A DNA stretch of 64,000 nt from NCBI RefSeq assembly GCF_036885605.1, contig NZ_CP142523.1:1302001-1366000 (forward strand), written 5' to 3'. Positions 17,155-27,913 of this stretch are shown here, one piece after another. The position numbers and the translations under genes are program-made. Position 1 is the stretch's first letter, and each line of letters begins with the position of its first letter. Origin of the DNA: Janthinobacterium sp. TB1-E2 (lineage in GTDB: Bacteria > Pseudomonadota > Gammaproteobacteria > Burkholderiales > Burkholderiaceae_D). Below the pieces are notes generated by a model, which saw nothing but the letters and a program-made list of their open reading frames with translations, searched no databases and was not told the DNA's origin.

Positions 17155-19068
17155 TCAGGCTTCAACCAGGAAACGGCTACGCATTTCCAGATGCAGGGCG
17201 TGGCAGAAGTGCGTGCAATACAACCAGAACGCACCGGCGTGATCGGCCTTGAAAGTGACCGACTTGGTTTCCTGCGGATTGACGATAAAGTTGATGTTGT
17301 AGGTCGGGATGGCGCAACCGTGGGTTAAATCTTCGACCTTGTCGTAGTTGGTCAGGGTGAGCGTGACTTCATCGCCTTTTTTGACCTTGATGACCGGCAT
17401 GCTGAACGCCGGCGCTTGCGACATCAGACGCACATGCACCTTGTTGCCCTTGCGCTCGATGCCGGCGTTTTCCGGCGTGACGGCATTCGGGAAGTCGGTC
17501 ATGGTGTGGATCTGGCGCGTCTTGACCACGTCGCGGCGCACGATAATGCCATCGTGCGGTTCCGGGTAGGCAGTGTGATCGGCTATCAGCTTCATGCTGG
17601 CGCCGCTGATGTCCACCAACTGTTCGGTTTCAGGATGCAGCGGGCCGACTGGCAGGAAGCGGTCCTTGGAGAACTTGTTGCCGGAGTTGAGGTATTTGCC
17701 GTCAGCTTCCCTGGTTTCACCCATCGATGAGTAGTTATGGCCCGGCTGGTAGTGCACGTCCAGCTTCTCGATGATGACCTTGGCGTTTTTGTCGCCCTTG
17801 AACTGGGCAATGGCTGCATCCACATTCCATTTGACGGCTTGGCTGTCGAGGAACAGCGAGGTATAGGCGTTGCCCCTGCCGTCGAAGGCGGTGTGCAGCG
17901 GGCCGAGGCCGATTTCCGGTTCGGCCACCACGGTGTCGCGCGGATCCTTGACGTTACCGTCGAACCACTGCAGCACCTTGCTCAATTCAATCACGGTGGC
18001 GGTCGGCGACAGCTTGCCGGAGCAGACGAAGTATTTTCCGTCCGGGCTGGCGTTGACGCCATGCGGGTTCTTGCTGACCGGGACGTACAGCGAGATCGCG
18101 CTTTTCGGATCTGCGTTGGCAGCCTTGCGGCCATCGACCACGGGGACCTTGGAACTGCCGATGGTGGTGAACTTGCCTGCCTTGACCAAGGCCTCGACGC
18201 GTTCGATATGCAGGAACACGCAGGCATCGCGCTCGGCCGCCATCATGCCGTTCAGGTCGGCGGCGTTTTCCACGTTGTACTGGTTGCAGGCGGCCAGCTT
18301 GCCGTCGTACGAGGTGGCGCACAGATCCATATTGCCGTCAACGCGCACCTGCCACATCACTTCCATGGTCTCTGCGCTGACGCAGCTGAACAACGCACCC
18401 CACTTGTCCGGATTGTCCAGGTCGCGGCCGTCGTTCGGCAGCGGGATATGGAATTCGGCGCCGCAGAACACGCGGGTGGTGTAGTCAATCTTCTGGTCGA
18501 CCGGATCGCGCTTGTCAGGGAACAGGCCGTGGAAGCCGGCCACATTCGGCAGTTCGGTGATCTTGTCGCATTCCATGGTGTCCATGCGGATGCGCGCCAC
18601 GCGTGAATGCAGCTTGTCGTTGATGAACAGCCAGCGGCCGTCATACGTGCCGTTCTTGTAGCTGCCGTGGACGTGGTGGGTGTCGCCGGTGATGTATTTC
18701 AGCGTGCCGTCGGGCTTGGTGCCGATGATGGCTTTCGATTCATTGGTAATACCCCAGCCGACCATGCAATCGACGTTGAACACCGGGATGCGCTTGAGCG
18801 TGCGTCCGGAAGGCAGGCCGAGCACCCGCGCTTCGCCCGAATGGCCGGAACTGATGAAAGCATAGTAGTCGTCCAGCTGGCCTGGCGCGATCTCGGTGCC
18901 GTGATGTGCGGCCGGTGCGGCAGCGCTCTTGCCACCGGCGGCAGCTTCCTCCTTGCAGCCGGCCAGGCCCAACGTGACGCCTGCCAGGCCCAGTGCGGCG
19001 CTCTTGCCGAGAAAGCCGCGGCGGCTCGACGGCGTGTCGTTGGTGGTATCTATCTTCTTGCTGTCCAT
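17155..19068 (-). CDS. nosZ: NosZ, nitrous oxide reductase (Tat-exported)
   Basis: NosZ reduces N2O to N2 in the periplasm. The 637-aa protein has a twin-arginine signal SSRRGFLGKS (Arg16-Arg17), the clade I hallmark, followed by LGLAGC (Cys38), which also fits a lipobox. The seven-bladed propeller holding the CuZ cluster shows DTHHVHG (His131, His132, His134). The C-terminal cupredoxin domain has the CuA ligand set CTHFCHALHLEM (Cys618, Cys622, His626, Met629). Position 620 is His where Trp is usual. It is the first gene of the minus-strand nos operon; the start has a GGAG box 8 nt upstream. Enzyme length and metal sites look complete, so it is probably functional. Confidence 0.97.
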   Translation of the reverse strand: MDSKKIDTTNDTPSSRRGFLGKSAALGLAGVTLGLAGCKEEAAAGGKSAAAPAAHHGTEIAPGQLDDYYAFISSGHSGEARVLGLPSGRTLKRIPVFNVDCMVGWGITNESKAIIGTKPDGTLKYITGDTHHVHGSYKNGTYDGRWLFINDKLHSRVARIRMDTMECDKITELPNVAGFHGLFPDKRDPVDQKIDYTTRVFCGAEFHIPLPNDGRDLDNPDKWGALFSCVSAETMEVMWQVRVDGNMDLCATSYDGKLAACNQYNVENAADLNGMMAAERDACVFLHIERVEALVKAGKFTTIGSSKVPVVDGRKAANADPKSAISLYVPVSKNPHGVNASPDGKYFVCSGKLSPTATVIELSKVLQWFDGNVKDPRDTVVAEPEIGLGPLHTAFDGRGNAYTSLFLDSQAVKWNVDAAIAQFKGDKNAKVIIEKLDVHYQPGHNYSSMGETREADGKYLNSGNKFSKDRFLPVGPLHPETEQLVDISGASMKLIADHTAYPEPHDGIIVRRDVVKTRQIHTMTDFPNAVTPENAGIERKGNKVHVRLMSQAPAFSMPVIKVKKGDEVTLTLTNYDKVEDLTHGCAIPTYNINFIVNPQETKSVTFKADHAGAFWLYCTHFCHALHLEMRSRFLVEA

Positions 19069-19091
19069 CTCTCGTTCTCCATCGTTGCAAA

Positions 19092-19145
19092 ATTATAAAC
19101 AAGCATTTTACATGCATCTTTTAAAAAAACGATGACGTGGATCAA
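19092..19145 (-). promoter_or_regulatory. Candidate nosZ promoter with FNR/Dnr-like box
   Basis: On the minus strand, TTGATCCACGTCAT (19145-19132) resembles the FNR/Dnr consensus TTGAT-N4-ATCAA: the left half is perfect and the right half matches at 3 of 5. A TATAAT (19097-19092) lies about 44 nt closer to nosZ. The spacing to a start site predicted from this -10 (about -53) is not the classical -41.5, so either the -10 or the box is approximate. Control by an anaerobic or NO-responsive regulator would fit the operon. Confidence 0.45.
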
Positions 19146-19232
19146 GCATTTCAGGCAGCGCCGCCGCGATTGCGGCAGTACTTGATCCAGGCACTGTTTT
19201 CGTCGTCGCCCCTGATGAGCTGGCCGGCTTGC

Positions 19233-19238
19233 TATAAT
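19233..19238 (+). promoter_or_regulatory. -10 element for the DMT transporter gene
   Basis: A perfect TATAAT 95 nt before the AAGGAG ribosome site's downstream codon. The -35 region (CCTGAT, about 19211-19216) is poor. Transcription would start near 19245. Confidence 0.45.
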
Positions 19239-19284
19239 CAATCCCGGCAGCGCCTCCGCTGTGCTGGCTCCGGACGTCGCCATA

Positions 19285-20214
19285 ATGACGTTCCCAGTGG
19301 TCCGTCCCGGACCGGTCGTCAAGGAGCTTTCCCTGTCTTCTCGTCAAGAAAATCTGCACAGCATCTATGCGATGCTGATTGCGGTCGCCATGTTCTCGTG
19401 CATGGATACCGCCATGAAGCTGCTGTCTGCCCATTATCCCGCCACGCAGGTCACGGCGATGCGCTCGCTCAGTTCGTTGCCACTGCTGTGCGGCTACATG
19501 CTGTACCGCGGTGCGTTCAAGGGCATCTTCCGCATACGCTGGCCAATGCACCTGTTGCGCGCCGCACTCGGCATCGCCATGCTGACCACCTTTGCCTTCG
19601 GGCTGAAGTCGCTGTCGCTGGCCGAGGCATATTCGATCTTCTTCATCGCGCCGGCTTTGATCACGGCGCTGTCGGTGTGGGTGCTGAAGGAGCACGTGGG
19701 CCGCGGGCAGTGGGTGGCGATTGGCGTCGGCCTGCTGGGCGTGCTGGTGGTGCTGCGCCCCGAAGGCACCGGCTTCCTGTCGCTGGGCGGGCTGGCGATT
19801 CTGGTGGCAGCTGCCTGCTACGCCGTGTCGGCCATCAGCGCGCGCGTGCTGGCGCGCACCGACAGCACCGAGGCGATGATGTTCTGGCTGCTGACGCTGA
19901 TGTCGATTGGCGCAGTAACGCTGGCGTGGAATATCTGGGTGCCTGTGCGTGCCGAACACGGCTCGATCTTGATGGTGCTGGCGCTGTCAGGCTTCTTCGG
20001 GCAGTTGGCGATCACCAAGGCCTTCAGCACCGGCAAGGCGTCAATCGTGGCGCCGTTCGAGTACACGGCGCTGGCCTGGGGCGTGGCGATAGACTGGCTG
20101 CTGTGGCAGGCGCTGCCGGATCGCTATACCTTGCTTGGCGCGGCGATCATTATCGCCAGCGGCATCTACCTGGTGCGGCGCGAGGCCGTGCATGTGGAAA
20201 GTGAGCATCCCTAG
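19285..20214 (+). CDS. DMT-superfamily (EamA) permease
   Basis: An inner-membrane drug/metabolite transporter with about ten hydrophobic segments and two EamA repeats; the second begins near [22 protein letters not shown]. The substrate is unknown. The nearest ATG giving a full protein is at 19285 (309 aa) but has no ribosome site. An excellent AAGGAG box (19321-19326) is followed at 6 nt by an in-frame CTG (19333), which would start the protein at [14 protein letters not shown], just before the first membrane segment. No GTG or TTG competes. The gene is divergent from nosZ and 50 nt upstream of lpxC. Confidence 0.85.
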   Translation: MTFPVVRPGPVVKELSLSSRQENLHSIYAMLIAVAMFSCMDTAMKLLSAHYPATQVTAMRSLSSLPLLCGYMLYRGAFKGIFRIRWPMHLLRAALGIAMLTTFAFGLKSLSLAEAYSIFFIAPALITALSVWVLKEHVGRGQWVAIGVGLLGVLVVLRPEGTGFLSLGGLAILVAAACYAVSAISARVLARTDSTEAMMFWLLTLMSIGAVTLAWNIWVPVRAEHGSILMVLALSGFFGQLAITKAFSTGKASIVAPFEYTALAWGVAIDWLLWQALPDRYTLLGAAIIIASGIYLVRREAVHVESEHP

Positions 20215-20252
20215 CATTTCTTTGCCGGTCAGCATTCCACGCCGCAACTGGA

Positions 20253-20258
20253 TATAAT
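20253..20258 (+). promoter_or_regulatory. lpxC -10 element, leaderless arrangement
   Basis: A perfect TATAAT ends 6 nt before the lpxC ATG, so transcription would begin at or within a base or two of the start codon. No Shine-Dalgarno sequence is present between the DMT gene and the ATG. Confidence 0.6.
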
Positions 20259-20264
20259 CGTGCC

Positions 20265-21200
20265 ATGTTAAAACAACGCACCATCAAACAACAGGTCCGC
20301 ACCATCGGTGTCGGTTTGCATTCCGGCACCAAGGTCGAGCTGATCCTGCGTCCTGCCGCGATCGACACGGGCATCGTGTTTCGCCGCATCGACCTCGACC
20401 CCATCGTCGAGTTTCCCGCCAGCGCCATGGCCGTGGGCGACACGCGCATGGCTTCCGTGCTGATCAAGGATGGCGCCAGGGTGTCCACCGTGGAACATCT
20501 GATGTCGGCGGCGGCGGGCCTGGGGATCGACAATATGTATATCGACGTGAATGCGGAAGAAATTCCCATCATGGATGGTTCCGCCTCGTCCTTCGTCTAC
20601 CTGCTGCAGCAAGCGGGCGTGGAAGAGCAGCAGGCGGCGAAGAAATTCATCAAGGTCATCAAGCCCGTGGAAGTTCGCCATGGCAAGGGTGACGCGGAGA
20701 AATGGGCGCGACTGTCGCCGTATGACGGCTTCAAGCTCGATTTCTTCATCGAATTCAACCATCCGGCCGTCGATGGCACGATGCAGCGCGCCTCCGTCGA
20801 TTTTGGCGACGTGTCGTATGTGCACGACGTGGCGCGCGCGCGCACCTTCGGCTTCATGCAGGACGTGGAAAGCTTGCGCGGCATGGGCCTGGCGCGTGGC
20901 GGTTCGCTGGAAAACGCCATCGTCATGGACGAGTACCGCATCCTCAACGCGGACGGCTTGCGCTATGAAGACGAGTTCGTGCGCCACAAGATCCTCGACG
21001 CCATCGGCGACCTGTACCTGGTGGGCCACCCCTTGCTCGCCTACTACACGGCGCACAAGTCGGGCCACGCGCTGAACAACCAGCTGCTGCTGGCGCTGCT
21101 GGAGCAGCCCGATGCGTATGAAATCGTCTCGTTCGACACGAACGAGGCGGCGCCGCAATCCTACCTGCGCCAGATGGAGCGCGAGTGGTCGCTGACGTAG
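20265..21200 (+). CDS. lpxC: LpxC, UDP-3-O-acyl-GlcNAc deacetylase
   Basis: The Zn-dependent enzyme of the committed step of lipid A synthesis, in the cytoplasm. The 311-aa protein has TVEHLMSA (first Zn His), [12 protein letters not shown], the second metal motif [17 protein letters not shown] and the active-site KSGHALNN His. In beta-proteobacteria lpxC normally follows ftsZ closely; here about 12 kb of other genes intervene. The TAG stop is formed by the first bases of a REP-like repeat. A TATAAT lies 6 nt before the ATG and there is no ribosome site, suggesting leaderless translation. Confidence 0.97.
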   Translation: MLKQRTIKQQVRTIGVGLHSGTKVELILRPAAIDTGIVFRRIDLDPIVEFPASAMAVGDTRMASVLIKDGARVSTVEHLMSAAAGLGIDNMYIDVNAEEIPIMDGSASSFVYLLQQAGVEEQQAAKKFIKVIKPVEVRHGKGDAEKWARLSPYDGFKLDFFIEFNHPAVDGTMQRASVDFGDVSYVHDVARARTFGFMQDVESLRGMGLARGGSLENAIVMDEYRILNADGLRYEDEFVRHKILDAIGDLYLVGHPLLAYYTAHKSGHALNNQLLLALLEQPDAYEIVSFDTNEAAPQSYLRQMEREWSLT

Positions 21201-21300
21201 GTCGGATTAGCGGGGCGACGCCCCGCGTAATCCGACAACCATGTTGGCACTGATCGTGGTGTTGTCGGATTATGGCCCGAAGGGCCTAATCCGACCTACG
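21196..21300. repeat. REP-like paired inverted repeat (copy 2)
   Basis: The outer arms CGTAGGTCGGATTAG and CTAATCCGACCTACG are perfectly inverted. The inner TAATCCGACAAC and GTTGTCGGATTA arms make each half a hairpin. It is the same family as 8093-8190, with different loops (GCGGGGCGACGCCCCGCG here). The left arm supplies the lpxC stop codon (TAG, 21198-21200). The element separates convergent lpxC and dciA and may serve as their shared terminator. Confidence 0.87.
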
Positions 21301-21329
21301 CGATATGCGTTAATTTAGCGCCGTTATTC

Positions 21330-21839
21330 TCAGTCCCGCGGTTCCCGGTGGTGGCGCACCATGTTGCGCAGCGCCGCGATCAATTGCTCGTTCTGCTTCG
21401 ACGCGGGCAGGGCCGTGCTCAGCTCTTCCAGGGCCGACATGGCTTTTTCCGGCAAGACCAGCGCCCGCGTATGCACGATGGGCGCGATGCTCTTGATGAC
21501 TTGCACTTTCAGCTTGATGCCTGAAATCTGCCAGCCCTTTCTTTCCAGTTCCCCTTGCAACTTCGGCAATTGCTGCTTGAGCTTGGCCGCCAGCGCCGCG
21601 TTCGGTGTGGCCAGCACCAGTTGGCCGCCCTCGAATTGCAGGATGTCGCAGTGTTCGAACATGGCCGGCAAGGCCTTGGCGCAATCTTTTTGCAAGGCGG
21701 CCAGGCGCGTGACGGTGGGCATCAATGAGGCCATCGTCGCGTTGCCGCGCAGAAAATCGGTTGCGCCCGTGACGGCCGGGCCTGAACGGGCAAAGCCGTA
21801 GCCGCGGCGCGGCGCCGGAGAATAAGTGGGAGTTCGCAT
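21330..21839 (-). CDS. dciA: DciA-like DUF721 protein
   Basis: DciA-family (DUF721) proteins load the replicative helicase DnaB in most bacteria that lack DnaC. I start at ATG 21839 (169 aa). The open frame continues to 21950 but without a ribosome site. The conserved core runs from about LAALQKDCAKALPAMFEHCDILQFEGGQLVLATPNAA, with the family's short beta-strands (QLVLATPN) and basic C-terminal part. The position between lpxC and secA, facing secA, is typical of beta-proteobacteria. Confidence 0.8.
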   Translation of the reverse strand: MRTPTYSPAPRRGYGFARSGPAVTGATDFLRGNATMASLMPTVTRLAALQKDCAKALPAMFEHCDILQFEGGQLVLATPNAALAAKLKQQLPKLQGELERKGWQISGIKLKVQVIKSIAPIVHTRALVLPEKAMSALEELSTALPASKQNEQLIAALRNMVRHHREPRD

Positions 21840-22118
21840 GGCCGAAACATAGCACACTCGCCCGCGCATGACGAGTGCTGCCGCGGGTGCGGCGCAGGCG
21901 GGCTGGCCGTATTGCCTTACAGTATGGAAAATGTCCGCAATTTCTGCCATTTGTTTGTCATTAAGCTATTGTTATATGGCGCATTACCCCAACCATGTCG
22001 GGAACGCATGATAAAATCATCGTCTTTTGCCATAGTCGAACTCCGTGCGGTGACGCGATACCTACCTCGTTGTTCCCTACCGAGCTTTTTTTAACGGCGT
22101 TTTTTCAAGAATTCAAGC

Positions 22119-24887
<2,769 letters not shown>

Positions 24888-24908
24888 GGCGGTTTGACAG
24901 CCTGAACA

Positions 24909-24938
24909 AAAAACGGAGACCGCGGTCTCCGTTTTTTT
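24909..24938 (+). terminator. Rho-independent terminator after secA
   Basis: A perfect 20-bp palindrome ACGGAGACCG/CGGTCTCCGT is preceded by six A and followed by a T-run, about 25 nt after the secA stop. Confidence 0.92.
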
Positions 24939-24980
24939 ATGCCTTTTCAATTTGCGGGCGCGCATGTGTGGGCACGCATG

Positions 24981-25008
24981 TTCACCAGCGCCGCGAAGGC
25001 GCTACAAT
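24981..25008 (+). promoter_or_regulatory. Sigma-70 promoter of argJ
   Basis: TTCACC (-35, 24981-24986), 16-nt spacer, TACAAT (-10, 25003-25008). It lies 35 nt before the argJ ATG and just after the secA terminator. Confidence 0.6.
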
Positions 25009-25042
25009 AGCGCTTCCATTTTCCCTCGCAGAAGAACTCACC

Positions 25043-26281
25043 ATGGCCGTCAATTCTCCCAAGCCCGTCGCCGCCGACTTGAAAGCCGTCGCCGGCATTG
25101 AAATCGGTGTTGCCGAAGCCGGCATCAAGAAACCCAACCGCAAGGATTTGCTGGTATTGAAACTGGCGCCGACGGCCACCGTGGCCGGCGTGTTCACCCT
25201 GAACCGCTTCTGCGCCGCGCCCGTGCAAATTTCGAAAGCCAACCTGGCCGCAGTGACGGCCGGCGCCGCGCCGATCCGCGCGCTGCTGGTCAACACGGGC
25301 AACGCGAATGCGGGCACGGGCGAATCGGGCCTGGCCGACGCGCAGGCCAGCTGCGCCGCGCTGGCCGAGCTGCTGGGCTGCACGCCGCAGCAGATTTTGC
25401 CGTTTTCCACCGGCGTGATCCTGGAACCCTTGCCCGTGCAGCGCCTCGTCGCCGGCTTGCCGCAAGCCGTGGCCGCGCTGACCTCGGACAACTGGTTCTC
25501 GGCCGCCGAAGCCATCATGACCACCGACACGCAGCCGAAAGCCGGTTCGCGCACGGTCACCATCGGTGGCCACGCGGTGACCCTGACGGGCATCAGCAAG
25601 GGCGCCGGCATGATCAAGCCGAACATGGCCACCATGCTCGGTTTCCTCGCGTTCGACGCCACCGTGGCGCAACCGGTGCTGGACCAGCTGGTGAAACAGG
25701 CGGCCGATAAATCGTTCAACTGCATCACCATCGACGGCGACACGTCCACCAATGACTCGTTCATGCTGGTCGCCACGGGCGCCGGCAGCCTGGTCATCGA
25801 TTCCATCGACTCGCCGCACTATGCGGCACTGGCCGCCGCCGTCACCGAGCTGTCGACCTTTCTGGCACAAGCCATTGTGCGCGATGGCGAAGGCGCGACC
25901 AAGTTCATGACCGTGACCGTGGAAGACGGCCGCAACGTGGAAGAGTGCCGCAAGATCGCCTATTCCATCGCCCATTCGCCGCTGGTGAAAACGGCCTTCT
26001 TCGCGTCCGACCCGAACCTGGGCCGCATCCTGGCCGCCATCGGCTATGCGGGTGTGGACGATCTGGACGTGGGCCAGCTGAACCTGTACCTGGACGATGT
26101 ATGGGTGGCCAAGAATGGCGGCCGCAACCCTGACTATCAGGAACAGGATGGCCAGCGCGTGATGCAGCAAAGCGAAATCACCATCCGCGTCAAGCTGGCG
26201 CGCGGCGATGCCACGGCCACCCTGTGGACGTGCGACCTGTCGCATGACTACGTGTCGATCAACGCCGACTACCGCTCATGA
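25043..26281 (+). CDS. argJ: ArgJ, bifunctional ornithine/glutamate N-acetyltransferase
   Basis: ArgJ transfers acetyl from N-acetylornithine to glutamate in the cyclic arginine pathway. The 412-aa precursor cleaves itself at the Ala-Thr bond of the motif [16 protein letters not shown], exposing the nucleophilic Thr; that motif is intact. The start at ATG 25043 gives the expected N-terminus ([20 protein letters not shown]). A longer opening from 24866 runs through the secA end and terminator and is a shadow. The stop overlaps the next gene by 4 nt. Whether it is mono- or bifunctional cannot be decided here. Confidence 0.96.
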   Translation: MAVNSPKPVAADLKAVAGIEIGVAEAGIKKPNRKDLLVLKLAPTATVAGVFTLNRFCAAPVQISKANLAAVTAGAAPIRALLVNTGNANAGTGESGLADAQASCAALAELLGCTPQQILPFSTGVILEPLPVQRLVAGLPQAVAALTSDNWFSAAEAIMTTDTQPKAGSRTVTIGGHAVTLTGISKGAGMIKPNMATMLGFLAFDATVAQPVLDQLVKQAADKSFNCITIDGDTSTNDSFMLVATGAGSLVIDSIDSPHYAALAAAVTELSTFLAQAIVRDGEGATKFMTVTVEDGRNVEECRKIAYSIAHSPLVKTAFFASDPNLGRILAAIGYAGVDDLDVGQLNLYLDDVWVAKNGGRNPDYQEQDGQRVMQQSEITIRVKLARGDATATLWTCDLSHDYVSINADYRS

Positions 26282-27159
26282 CCGGCCTCGATCAATTCCT
26301 GATCCGTGCCGAGCGGGTACTGGCGCGCCTCGAGTCGATCTTGCCGCCGGCCTTGCCGGCAACCGACTGGAACAGCTTTGCTTTCCGCTGGCGCCGGCGC
26401 CAGGGCGCGCTGCCTTATTTGCAGGCCGTGGTCCACGTGTCGAACATCGCGTTGGACGACTTGCACAATATCGGCACGCAAAAAGCGCAGATCGAGCAGA
26501 ACACGCGCCAGTTCGTCGCTAAGCGTCCGGCCAACAACGTGCTGCTGACGGGCGCGCGCGGCACGGGCAAGTCGTCGCTGATCAAGGCTTGTTTGAACCA
26601 GTTCGCCGACCAAGGCCTGCGCCTGATCGAAGTCGACAAGGCGGACCTGGTCGACTTGCCCGACATTGTCGACCTGGTGGCGGCGCGCCCCGAGCGCTTT
26701 ATCATCTTTTGCGACGACCTGTCGTTCGAAGAGGGCGAAAGCGGCTACAAGGCGCTGAAAGTGGCGCTCGACGGCAGCATCGCCGCGCAATCGGACAATG
26801 TGCTGATATACGCCACCTCGAACCGCCGTCACCTGATGCCGGAACGGATGTCCGACAACACGAGCTACAAGACGGACGACGATGGCGATCTGCATCCGGG
26901 CGAGACGGTGGAAGAGAAAATCTCGCTGTCCGAACGCTTCGGCCTGTGGCTGTCGTTCTATCCGTTCAAGCAGGATGATTACCTCGATATCGCGGCGCAC
27001 TGGCTCGCCTCGTTCGGCTGCACGCCGGAGCAGATCGCGGCAGCGCGCGGCGACGCCTTGCGCTGGGCCTTGCAGCGCGGTTCCCGGTCGGGCCGGGTGG
27101 CGTGGCAATTTGCGCGCGATTATGCGGGGAAACTTCCTGCGGGAAAGTTGCCGCAATGA
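26278..27159 (+). CDS. DUF815 AAA-type ATPase
   Basis: A 293-aa cytoplasmic P-loop ATPase of the DUF815 family, function not established. Walker A is GARGTGKSS (in [17 protein letters not shown]), the Walker B-like stretch is [14 protein letters not shown], and a sensor-1-like region is [17 protein letters not shown]. The C-terminal part with [21 protein letters not shown] resembles the lid of AAA+ proteins. It overlaps argJ and the NUDIX gene by 4 nt each (ATGA), so the three genes form one translationally coupled unit. Confidence 0.88.
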   Translation: MTGLDQFLIRAERVLARLESILPPALPATDWNSFAFRWRRRQGALPYLQAVVHVSNIALDDLHNIGTQKAQIEQNTRQFVAKRPANNVLLTGARGTGKSSLIKACLNQFADQGLRLIEVDKADLVDLPDIVDLVAARPERFIIFCDDLSFEEGESGYKALKVALDGSIAAQSDNVLIYATSNRRHLMPERMSDNTSYKTDDDGDLHPGETVEEKISLSERFGLWLSFYPFKQDDYLDIAAHWLASFGCTPEQIAAARGDALRWALQRGSRSGRVAWQFARDYAGKLPAGKLPQ

Positions 27160-27578
27160 GCGAAGTGAAAATCAAACCGGTCGACGTCGCCGTCGGCATC
27201 CTGATGAAGCCGAATGGCGACGTGCTGCTGGGCCAGCGTCCGGCCGGCAAGCCGTATGACGGCTATTGGGAATTTCCTGGCGGTAAAGTCGAGCCTGGCG
27301 AAGCCATTTTTGATGCCTTGAAACGTGAGTTTGTCGAGGAACTGGGCTTGCATATCGACAGTGCCGAAGCCTGGTGCGGCGTCGAATATGTGTATCCGCA
27401 CGCCCATGTGCGCCTGCATTTCTATATCAGCCGCGAATGGCGGGGCGAGCCGCAAAGCCTGGAAGGACAGGCGTTCGCCTGGCAGGGCACGGTCGGCGTG
27501 GAACCCTTGCTGCCGGCCACCATTCCCCTGCTGGAATGGTTAAATGAGGTACGCCGGGAATCGCTGGCACCTGCTTAA
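27156..27578 (+). CDS. mutT: NUDIX hydrolase, MutT-type 8-oxo-dGTPase
   Basis: A 140-aa NUDIX enzyme expected to sanitise oxidised nucleotides (8-oxo-dGTP). The NUDIX box is complete: GGKVEPGEAIFDALKREFVEELG (GX5EX7REUXEEXG, given here as start and end of the motif). The preceding GQRPAGKPYDGYWEFPGG is characteristic of MutT. The ATG overlaps the DUF815 stop by 4 nt. Linkage to secA/argJ is common in beta-proteobacteria. The 119-nt gap that follows contains a GC-rich hairpin (about 27589-27622) without a T-run. Confidence 0.9.
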   Translation: MSEVKIKPVDVAVGILMKPNGDVLLGQRPAGKPYDGYWEFPGGKVEPGEAIFDALKREFVEELGLHIDSAEAWCGVEYVYPHAHVRLHFYISREWRGEPQSLEGQAFAWQGTVGVEPLLPATIPLLEWLNEVRRESLAPA

Positions 27579-27642
27579 TCCTTACTTGTGCCAGCGGGCA
27601 GCAGCATGCTGCGTGCTGGCGCAAGCTTTCCTGTGACTCTCC

Positions 27643-27670
27643 TTGTATAGTCGGCGCTTTGCGCTACAGT
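27643..27670 (+). promoter_or_regulatory. Sigma-70 promoter of the antitoxin/PIN pair
   Basis: TTGTAT (27643-27648), 16-nt spacer, TACAGT (27665-27670). It lies 27 nt before the antitoxin ATG and would give a short leader. Confidence 0.5.
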
Positions 27671-27697
27671 GCTTTCATCAAGCACCGGGAGTTTCGC

Positions 27698-27907
27698 ATG
27701 CCGCTGACACTGACCTTTACCGATACCGATGAATTGCTGATTGCCGCCTTGCACAAGCGTGCCCGCGCGCATGGGCGCAGCATCGAGGACGAGCACCGCG
27801 ACATCTTGCGCAGCGCCTTGCGGCCGCTGCCGAAGCGTCCGCTCGACGATATTTTGCGCAGCATGCCCGACGTGGGCTTCGATGCGGATTTCGAGCGCCG
27901 CTCTTGA
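27698..27907 (+). CDS. FitA-like ribbon-helix-helix antitoxin
   Basis: A 69-aa protein. The part LHKRARAHGRSIEDEHRDILRSAL has the pattern of the FitA/VapB-type antitoxin DNA-binding region; the C-terminal tail would wrap a PIN toxin. The start at ATG 27698 has a GGGAG box; an earlier in-frame opening at 27659 lies in the promoter. The partner gene starts 6 nt downstream, as in type II toxin-antitoxin operons. It probably represses its own promoter. Confidence 0.75.
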   Translation: MPLTLTFTDTDELLIAALHKRARAHGRSIEDEHRDILRSALRPLPKRPLDDILRSMPDVGFDADFERRS

Positions 27908-27913
27908 CCCGCC

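Noticed and set aside
17155-19068. Clade II (Sec-exported) NosZ
   Set aside because: The protein has a twin-arginine signal, which marks clade I; clade II enzymes carry Sec signals and different accessory genes.
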